A DNA stretch of 64,000 bases from Halichoerus grypus (lineage: Eukaryota; Chordata; Mammalia; Carnivora; Phocidae), in contig NC_135719.1 of NCBI RefSeq assembly GCF_964656455.1, positions 77,905,562-77,969,561 on the forward strand, given 5' to 3'. Position 1 is the first letter of the stretch. The number at the start of each line of letters is the position of its first letter. This document shows positions 56,777-64,000 of the stretch, in pieces. The notes beneath the pieces were generated by a model. It saw nothing but the letters and a program-made list of their open reading frames with translations. It did no database searches and was not told where the DNA came from. Both the position numbers and the translations under genes were made by a program.

Positions 56777-57231
56777 CTATTCTTGAAAATTAATCTCTTT
56801 AATTAAACTTTTCATAAATCCTTTCACTTTAGTTAGTAATTTTAATGTCCACTGTGAAAATTCTCAAGGACTCTGTTCTGATCTGGTCAGTTTTTCATAA
56901 GGACTCTTACCCTGTGGATCCTGGAAGTATTGAGGAAGAGTGAATTCAGCCTTTAAATGTAGTGTCTTTCTTGTTTATTATAGAAGAATATGAAATCTCA
57001 CATACTGGGCACATTTTCCATTAAAACAAAATGTTGGATACTCTTCTCTTTGGTAGTGATTCTCAAAGACATATCTCTTCTAATCTATATGTGTATTGAT
57101 ATTCATGCCCTCTGAGTTTCTCGTGTTTATATACTTGGAGGAATACACAAAATGAAGACAGTTGCTTAGGTAGCTTTCAGAATTTGAGACTTCTAACATG
57201 TGGATTTGACTATCCACACTCAGATTTAGTT
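56777..57231. other. 3' flank of second OR gene
   Basis: Probable 3' UTR and unassigned sequence. No clear AATAAA was fixed as the polyadenylation signal. Confidence 0.5.
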
Positions 57232-57247
57232 AATATTAAGGTTTTTA

Positions 57248-57386
57248 TTAAAAAAAATTTTTTTTGAAGTAGGACCCATGGCTAGCATGGAGTCCAGTGT
57301 GGGGCTTGAACTCACAACCTTGAGATCAAGACCTGAGCTGAGATCAAAAGTTGGACACTTAACTGACTGAGCCACCCGGGTGCCCC
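57248..57386 (-). mobile_element. Old CAN-SINE
   Basis: GTGGGGCTTGAACTCACAAC, CTGAGCCACCCGGGTGCCCC. Flanks AATATTAAGGTTTTTA and AATACTGAGGTTTTTA. Confidence 0.92.
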
Positions 57387-57402
57387 AATACTGAGGTTTT
57401 TA

Positions 57403-57990
57403 GATTTAGTTGGGATTGGAAGGTCAAATTTGGGATAAATCATAGAGTGACAACTCAGGAAACTTTAATATTATTATTTAATCCAATGTTTTGAGACCAG
57501 AAGTTGTAAATTCCTATACCACTCAGTGTGTATCATAATTATATTTTACCCCAATTATTTCCTAAACAATTTTTATATGGTAAAGGAAACTATGTGAATA
57601 TTAAAAGATTATAAATGGATTGAATATTTTGGATCTAAGGATAGGTGGCACTGGTTTATAAATAAATAAATAAAATGCAAAAGATTTCTACATTATATGA
57701 ATCAGGTTTATAACTAAATAAATAGCAAATACAAAGTGTAGACATTACAGAAGAAAATTTATTACAAAGCTGTCTACAAATGAAGAGATATATTAATGAA
57801 CTGTCTATAATGAAGAAATGTATTAAACTTTCCATGTGATGAAATATATTATATATAATTATTTAAAAAATAAATATACTGTTCAGAAGTGGTATAAATA
57901 ATTATCCAAAGACTATCTCACTATTTTTTCTGTGTTACCAAATAGGAGTGGGTGTTGAGTGAAGGCATTATTATTCATGTGTGGGCTAGG
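57403..57990. other. AT-rich, no gene seen
   Basis: Contains AAAT runs near 57660 and a local near-duplication at 57770-57830 (CTGTCTACAAATGAAGAGAT / CTGTCTATAATGAAGAAATG). Confidence 0.6.
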
Positions 57991-58004
57991 CGACTTGTTA
58001 TGAA

Positions 58005-58085
58005 CGAGCAGTGGGGAGGGGCAGAGAAAAAGAGAGAGAGTGTGAGAGAGAGAGTAGCAGACTCCCTACTGAGAAGGAAAGCAGG
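58005..58085 (-). mobile_element. Truncated CAN-SINE middle
   Basis: GGGGAGGGGCAGAGAAAAAGAGAGAG and AGCAGACTCCCTACTGAG resemble the SINE's GA-rich middle, without head or tail. Confidence 0.5.
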
Positions 58086-58094
58086 GCTCATCCT

Positions 58095-58515
58095 ACTGCA
58101 CTTTTTAATCCCCTTCACTTATTTCATCCATTCCAACCCCATCGCCTGTCTGGTAACCATCTGTTTGTTCTCTATGGTTAAGAGTCTGTTTCTTGGTTTG
58201 TCTGTCTGTCTGTCTCTCTCTTTCAAACATTTTATCTATTTCATCTAAGTTGTTAAGTTTACTGGCATAAAGTTGTCCATAATATTCCCTATTCTTCTAA
58301 AACCTGTAGGATCTGCAGTGATGTATCCCCTTTCATTCTTGATATTGGTAATTTTCTCTTTCCTTTTTCTTTTTTTTTCTGATCAGTTTGGTGAGAAGTT
58401 TATCAGTTCTGTTGAACTTTTCAAACACAAGCTTTTGATTTTACTGATTTTGTCCTTATTTTTCTCTTTTCTATTAATAATACTCTTTTCTTTATTATTT
58501 CTGTTTACCGCTTAC
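58095..58515 (-). mobile_element. LINE-1 fragments, reversed
   Basis: GGTAACCATCTGTTTGTTCTC with TAAGAGTCTGTTTCTTGGTTT is a 3' end. From 58240, ACTGGCATAAAGTTGTCCATA, CCCTTTCATTCTTGATATTGG and AGTTTATCAGTTCTGTTGAAC are reversed ORF2. Confidence 0.75.
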
Positions 58516-58527
58516 TCTGGGTTTGGT

Positions 58528-58712
58528 TTTTTTTTTTTTAAGATTTTATTTATTTATTTGAGAGAGAGAGCATGAGCAGGGGGTGGGGCAGAGGGAGAGA
58601 GAGAAGAAGACTCCCCGCTCAGGGAGCCCAATGTGGGGCTTGATCCCAGGACGCTGGGATCATGACCTGAGATGAAGGCAGATGCTTAACTGACTGAGCC
58701 ACCCAGGTTCCC
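58528..58712 (-). mobile_element. CAN-SINE
   Basis: Poly(T), AAGATTTTATTTATTTATTTG, head GAGCCACCCAGGTTCCC. Confidence 0.92.
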
Positions 58713-58829
58713 TGGTCATGGTTTTCTTATCTCACTAGTGACTGTTAGGATTGTTACATCTTTTATCTGCTGTTTATTCTACTTAGTGAAATTTTCATTT
58801 CAGGTATTTTGTTTTTTATTTTTTCAGAA

Positions 58830-59372
58830 TCAATATACAGAATTCTGTTGCATTTCTATGCACTACTAACAAAATAGTAGAAAGGAAAATTAAGAAAAAA
58901 AATCCCATTTACAATTGCATCAGAAAAGAAAATGCCTAGGAATAAATTTAGCCAAAGAGGTGAAAGCCCTGTATTCTGGAAACTATAAGACATTGATGAA
59001 AGAAATCAAAGATGACACAAACAAATGGAAAGACACTCCATGCTCATGGATTGGAAGAATTAATGTTGAAATGGCCATACTACCTAAAACAATCTACAGA
59101 TTCAGTGAAAATCTCTATCAAAATATCAATGGTATTTTTCACAGAAATAGAACAAAAAAAAATCCTAAAATTTGTATGAAATCACAAAATACCCAAATAG
59201 CCAAAACAATCTTGAGAAAAAGGAACAAAGCTGGAGGTATCACAATCCCAGATTTCAAGATATACTACAAAGCTGTAGTGATCAAAACAGTATGGTCCTG
59301 GTACAAAAATAGACAAATCAAAGAACAGAATTAAGAGCCCAGAAATAAACTCACACATACATGGTCAACTAT
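58830..59372 (+). mobile_element. LINE-1 ORF2 fragment (+)
   Basis: The frame 58915-59334 still reads as L1 ORF2 downstream of the reverse transcriptase core: LGINLAKEV, NYKTLMKEIKDDTNKWKD, PCSWIGRIN, MAILPKTIYRF and [21 protein letters not shown] fossil piece without its start or catalytic core. Confidence 0.85.
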
Positions 59373-59379
59373 TTCAGAC

Positions 59380-60830
59380 AACTTTCGTATGTTAGATATA
59401 TGTAAACTTTGTCATTTAAGTAGCAAATATTTTCCCATTGTTTATGGTGGTTTTGGCAATACAAAGGTTCTTATTTATTTATTTTTTTTTAAAAGATTTT
59501 ATTTATTTGACAGAGAGAGAGATAGCGAGAGCAGGAACACAAGCAGGGGGAGTGGGAGAGGGAGAAGCAGGCTTCCCGCCGAGCAGGGAGCCCGATGTGG
59601 GACTCGATCCCGGGACCCCGGGATCATGACCTGAGCCGAAGGCAGACGCTTAACGACTGAGCCACCCAGGCGCCCCAAAGGTTCTTATTTTTATATTGTA
59701 AAATTTAGCTATCTTTTCTTTCTGCATTTGGATTTTGAGTTATAATTAGAAATGTTTTCTCAGGTTATAGAGAAATTCACTCTTGTTCCTTCTAATACCT
59801 GTGTGTCTTCACTTAAAAATATTTAAACCTCTGCATCATTTGGAAGTTATCTTACTATATGGCATCAGAAATGGGACTAACATTACCATTTCTACATGTA
59901 GTTTTCTAGTTTCCTCAAGTCATTCGTTAAAATGTCCATATATTTTCCACTGATTTGAAAGGTCATCTTTAGTGAATACTAAATTTCCAATTGCAGTTGG
60001 GAATGTTTCTGTATTTTCTATTTGGTCCCATTAATCTATCTGTCTATTCCTTTAATTTTTATTTACAGAGGCTTTTAATATATTTTAATATATGTTAGAG
60101 AGTCTTTCCTCCTCCTCCTCCCCATGATTTTCCCTTTTAAGATTACTTAACGATTCTTGTTTTTTTCGGTCTTTGAAACGAAACTTATAATCAATTTATC
60201 TAGCTCGTGAAAAAGGCTTGATGATATCTGTATTGAGATCACATTACATTTAGGGATTTACCTAGGGAAAATTGACGTTCTTGTGTTTTTCTTTAATTCT
60301 TTTCTTTTACGTATGTTTTTCTGTCAAAGTGTTTCCCACTTTAAAATTATACTCTTAAATCTCACAGACATTTCTGGTCTCCTCCCATCTCCACCTATCT
60401 ATTAAAGGTTTAGAGGAAATGTGAAATTAAAATACTAGTGCTTCTAGAGCTGGTTAGAGGGAAAGATTTAATAAAAGAAACTCTTTGGAATAAGTATTCT
60501 CTCTTATTTTTTAAATAAACATTCTTGAACATGAAATTTATATCAAAAAATTAGATAAGGTTATTCAAACATTCACTTCCTCTTCCTAGATGTAAGAAAA
60601 TTTACCTTTTTCTTTTGTATTCATTTGTAAGTACTAATATAAAGTATTATCTCTCATTGCCCCCACTTCCTTTCTTGAACACTAATGGTTTCCTACTAAA
60701 TCCACTATCCTTCACCTTGCTAGTTGAAGACATTTTATATCCATACAGGTAAAATGTCCCTAGTCTTTTCTTGTGGTTTCATAGTATTCCATTATATGTA
60801 TGTTCCATAATTTATTTAGCTACTTTTTTT
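59380..60830 (-). mobile_element. Old LINE-1 ORF2 region, reversed, diverged
   Basis: TAGCAAATATTTTCCCATTG, TTATATTGTAAAATTTAGC, TCTATTTGGTCCCATTAATC and TTTTCTTGTGGTTTCATAGTATTCC resemble reversed ORF2 and 3' parts of an L1M. Patchy, with unassigned parts. Confidence 0.55.
59477..59675 (-). mobile_element. CAN-SINE
   Basis: Perfect duplication CAAAGGTTCTTATTT (59462-59476, 59676-59690). Near-consensus. Confidence 0.97.
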
Positions 60831-60834
60831 TTTA

Positions 60835-62040
60835 ATTTTAGTTTTTAAATTTAAATTCAATTAATTAACATATAGTGTTCCTCTTTAATTTTTTTTGGGG
60901 GAGTTTAAGGATTGACATTGATTCTTCAAATGCTTGATAGAATTCACCAGTAAAGCCATCACGTCCTGGGCTTTTCTTTGTGGGAGGGTTTCGATGACTA
61001 ATTCAATTTCCTTACTCAAAATTAGTCTGTTGAGATTTTTTTTTGTTTCTACATGGTTCAGTCTTGGTAAGTTATACATTTGTAGGGTTTTATCCATTTC
61101 CTCTAGGTTATCCAATTTGTTGACATATAATTAATTGTTCACAGTAGTATTAAGAACCTTTGAATTTTTGTGGTATCAGTTTTAATGTTTCCTCTTTCAT
61201 TTATGATTTTATTTATCTGAATGGTCTTTCTTAGCCAAGATAAAGTTTTGTTAATTTTGTTTGTTCAAAAAAGAAGTTCTTAATTTCATTGATCTTTTCT
61301 ACTTTTTTCCTGGTCTTTATTTCATTTTATTTCTGCTCTGACCTTTTCTATTTCCTTACTTTCTGCATACTTTGGGCTTTGCTTGTTCCTTTTCTAGCTC
61401 CTTGAGGTGCAGAGTTAGGTTACTTTTTTGAGATTTTTTCCCCTTAATGTAGTAATGTAAATTTCTGTCTTAGAACTGCTATTGCTGCATCCCATAAGTT
61501 TTGGGATGTTGTGTTTCCATTTTTGTTTGTTTCAAGCTATGTTTTGATTTTCCTTTTGATTTCCTCTTTGACCCATTGGTTGTTTAGGAGTCTGGCTTTA
61601 TTCTTAAATTCAAATTTTCTTAGATTGTTATTAGAATATGAAATTTATTGGGATATAATATATCATCACACATATGGTTTCCATGGGTACTTAAATTGAA
61701 GGAATAAGTTTTTTTTTTTAAGATTTTTATTTATTTGAGAGAGAGAGCATGAGAGAGAGATATCACGAGCAGAAGGGAAGGGTAGAGGGAGAAGCAGACT
61801 CCCCGCCGAGCAGGGAGCCTGAGGCGGAACTCGATCCCAGGACGTTTAACTGACTGAACCACCCAGGCGCCTGGAATAAGTTAAGTTTTAAGTTTCAGGG
61901 TATGATGTTACTTAGATTTGCCTTATTATTTATATACGTTAAATCTTTTATAACCTTACATATTTTTGTCCGCTTGATCTGTTAAACAAAAGAGACCCAG
62001 AGTTATATGACCCACAGATATTCATTTCTTCCTGTTGTAG
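60835..62040 (-). mobile_element. LINE-1 ORF2 region, reversed
   Basis: 60845-60885 is a reversed L1 3' tip. 60900-61690 reads reversed ORF2 (AGAATTCACCAGTAAAGCCAT, TTGCTGCATCCCATAAGTTTT, TTTGACCCATTGGTTGTTTAG). 61885-62040 continues (TTGTCCGCTTGATCTGTTAAA). The minus frame 61115-60885 is ORF2 debris. Confidence 0.8.
61711..61872 (-). mobile_element. CAN-SINE, shortened
   Basis: Flanks GGAATAAGTT (61701-61710, 61873-61882). The part between CCCAGGACG and TTTAACTGACTG is deleted, removing the usual GGGATCATGACCTGAGC block that holds the B box side. Confidence 0.92.
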
Positions 62041-62182
62041 ATATATATTTTTATAAGTTTACTGGCACTTATATCTTAATGAAAGAAGATGTTGCAAAAA
62101 GTTTTGTACATAGTGTAGTTGCAACGAGTTAAGCATGTGGCCCTTTCAATATGCTTCTACACATAAGTTTACCAACATATGT
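62041..62182 (-). repeat. Unnamed ~112-bp repeat, about 1.2 units, inverted
   Basis: The reverse complement reads GTAAACTTATGTGTAGAAGC, then CTTAACTCGTTGCAACTACAC, then ACATCTTCTTTCATTAAGAT. It thus runs across a unit boundary of the array at 43107-43410 in the same order. A younger L1 3' end begins directly at its right edge. Confidence 0.7.
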
Positions 62183-62480
62183 CTTTTTAAAAAAAGTTTT
62201 TATTTAAATTCCAATTAGTTAACATACAGTAAAATAATAGTTTTAGGTGTACAATTTAGTGATTCAATACTTCCATACAACACCCAATGCTCATCACAAC
62301 AAGGGCTCTCCTTAATCCCTAACACCTATTTAACCCATCTGCCTGCCCACACCTCCTCTGGTAACCATCAGTTTATTCTCAGTAGTTAAGAGTCTGTTTC
62401 TTGGTTTGCCCCCCTCTCTCTTTTTTTCCCCCATGATCATTTGCTTTGCTTCTTAAGTTCCATATATAAGTGAAATCAAG
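62183..62480 (-). mobile_element. LINE-1 3' end, reversed
   Basis: Poly(T)-like start, then AATTCCAATTAGTTAACATAC, CACCCAATGCTCATCACAAC, AAGAGTCTGTTTCTTGGTTT and TTCCATATATAAGTGAAATC. Confidence 0.9.
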
Positions 62481-63364
62481 TTGTATATTCATTTTGAATT
62501 TTACATTATAATGATAACAGGTATAATCCAAAGTGAATATAAAACAGGAATAAATATCCTTGGACAAATAACATAGCTATTTCCTTTATTTACATTTGCA
62601 TTTTCTTCTGATAAATGAAGCTTGATGATTTTATTCTAGTGTCTGATGAAATTAATATATTTGATCATTTCTACTCCTCCCTCATTTTCACATCGAATTT
62701 ATGTTATTTTACCTTTCTTTGTATTTATCTTTGCATTATTTCTTTAAAACAGTTTTTTTAAAGATTTTATTTATTTATTTGACAGAAAGAGAGACAGAGA
62801 GAGCACAAGCAGGGGTAGTGGCAGGCAGAGGGAGAAGAAGAAGCAGGCTTCACTGAGCAGGGAGCCTGATGCGGGGCTTGATCCCAGGACCCCGGGATCG
62901 TGACCTGAGCTGAAGGCAGATGCTTAACTGTCTGAGCCACCCAGGTACCCCTTATCTTTGCATTATTAAGTATACCTAAATATCCATTACTTGATTAATA
63001 ATTTAAAATAATGTATTTTGACCCCCAATTCTGAAAGATGAGGAAATCATACTAATAACAGTACTTATTCTTTCCTTTGCTTTTCCACCTTTTACTTGTA
63101 CCATTTCTACAATATCAGGTTAGTAATTTTCACATCCTGCCCTGTAATGATTATCCCTATTTTTAATTTTAGCTTTAGTTCTATAATGAAATAAATTCAA
63201 TGTTTATTCTGGTTCACTGAAAGTTTGACCTCTAATGATTTTTTCAATAATTTTATTTTTACATTTTTCCTATTCAAAAATACTTTCCTGTTACACTTAT
63301 ACTTGAAAAACAGGGTGACTATTTATGAGATTCTTCTTTAACTTGAGGTCTTTGTAAGGATTCT
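62481..63364. other. Unassigned, possibly old L1 debris
   Basis: AT-rich sequence without a clear gene. A SINE interrupts it. Confidence 0.5.
62741..62951 (-). mobile_element. CAN-SINE
   Basis: Perfect duplication TTATCTTTGCATTATT (62725-62740, 62952-62967). Confidence 0.96.
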
Positions 63365-63373
63365 TTCAGTGTT

Positions 63374-63463
63374 TTCTTTCTCTCTTTCCCCCTTCCTTCC
63401 TTCCTCCCTTCCCCCCTCCCTCCCTCCCTCTCTCTCTCTCTTTCTTTCTTTCTTTTCTTCCCT
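63374..63463 (+). repeat. Pyrimidine-only low-complexity tract
   Basis: About 90 bases of C and T with CCTT, CCCT, CT and TTTC runs, flanked by TTCAGTGTTTTCT on each side. Confidence 0.95.
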
Positions 63464-63662
63464 TCAGTGTTTTCTGATGTTGAATGATGCTATGGCTGGT
63501 TTAATTTTTCTCCTTTATTAGTAAGTAATTAAAAAATTTTTTTGGCTAGATGTCCAAATAATTTTTTTCATTAATATCTGTGTTGAACATTTTGTGCCAG
63601 GCTTTTTGTTTATTTCCTTGTCTGGAAAGTCAAGTCTTCTTTTATTTCTGCAAAAAAAAAAA

Positions 63663-63876
63663 AAATTTTTTTTAAAAGATTTTATTTATTTATTTATTTA
63701 TTTGAGAGAGAGAGGGAGAGAGAAAGGAGGGGCAGAGGGAGAGGAAGAGAGAACCTCAAGCAGACTCCTTGCTGAGCGTGGCGCCTGACACAGGGCTTGA
63801 TCCCAGGACTCTGAGATCATGACCTGAACCAAAACCAAGAGTAGGACACTTAACTGATTGAGCCCCCAGGCACCCC
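63663..63876 (-). mobile_element. CAN-SINE
   Basis: AAAAGATTTTATTTATTTATT, GA-rich middle, head GAGCCCCCAGGCACCCC. Confidence 0.9.
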
Positions 63877-64000
63877 TCTGTAAAGTTTTTTTAAATGTGT
63901 CCTTAAGATGTGTTCTGTTTCATTTGTATTTTCTTTGGGACCCCAATTATGTGTATATTGAGTCTTTCATATCTGTATCTTCTCTCTATGCCTTTTAATC

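Noticed and set aside
58915..59334. 139-codon frame as a gene
   Set aside because: It is a fossil piece of L1 ORF2 without start or catalytic core.
1..64000. CRISPR arrays, operons or prokaryotic systems suggested by many similar repeats
   Set aside because: The repeats are dispersed SINEs with target duplications and irregular spacing; the genome is mammalian.
1..64000. Functional tRNA genes from the tRNA-like SINE heads
   Set aside because: The heads keep A- and B-box-like text but are joined to SINE bodies and do not form an isolated tRNA.

Overview
The window is mammalian, most likely from a caniform carnivoran outside the dog family (bear, pinniped or musteloid type). The main evidence is a very abundant tRNA-Lys-derived CAN-SINE: about fifty-four copies whose heads read GGGGCGCCTGGGTGGCTCAG and whose tails read AAATAAATAAAATCTT. 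They make up roughly 15 percent of the sequence. The dog-specific variant (GGGATCCCTGGGTGGCGCAG) was not seen. Carnivore-type LINE-1 3' ends, old L2 and MIR pieces, MaLR LTRs and a few solo LTRs fill much of the rest. The clade call is inference; the SINE family itself is read directly from the bases.

Protein-coding content is small. Two intact single-exon olfactory receptor genes lie on the + strand at 33586-34524 (312 aa) and 55805-56776 (323 aa). They align without gaps at about 76 percent identity by hand count and look like tandem paralogues of the OR4F subfamily. Both would encode odorant-sensing, G-olf-coupled seven-helix receptors. Each has a plausible splice acceptor just upstream of its ATG, as expected for OR genes with untranslated 5' exons. 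Two processed gene copies lie on the - strand: a COX6A1 retrocopy at 7301-7841 with a full-length open frame, and a PFN1 pseudogene at 16227-17048 that has lost its ATG and carries an in-frame stop.

Layout: 1-4900 holds LTR, SINE, L1 and L2 fragments. 4900-8430 is an old minus-strand L1 area hit by many SINEs and by the COX6A1 retrocopy. 8430-18850 is mixed L2, MIR and unique sequence with the PFN1 pseudogene. 18850-22710 holds L1 copies around a degenerate telomere-like (TTAGGG) composite array at 19489-20071. 22710-33500 is SINE-rich with L2 and an old L1. 33500-35000 is the first OR gene. 35000-55500 is the intergenic desert, with two L1 copies carrying internal inversions and two solo LTRs. 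55800-56776 is the second OR gene. 57000-64000 is an old L1 mosaic with SINEs.

I did not find a new multi-gene system. The points most worth checking are the telomere-like composite array, a dispersed tandem repeat of about 112 bp that I could not name (three loci), the intact COX6A1 retrocopy, one target site used by two successive retro-insertions, and the three-part L1 at 38168-39486. Repeat family names are from memory of family sequences, not from a database search, and old-element boundaries are approximate.
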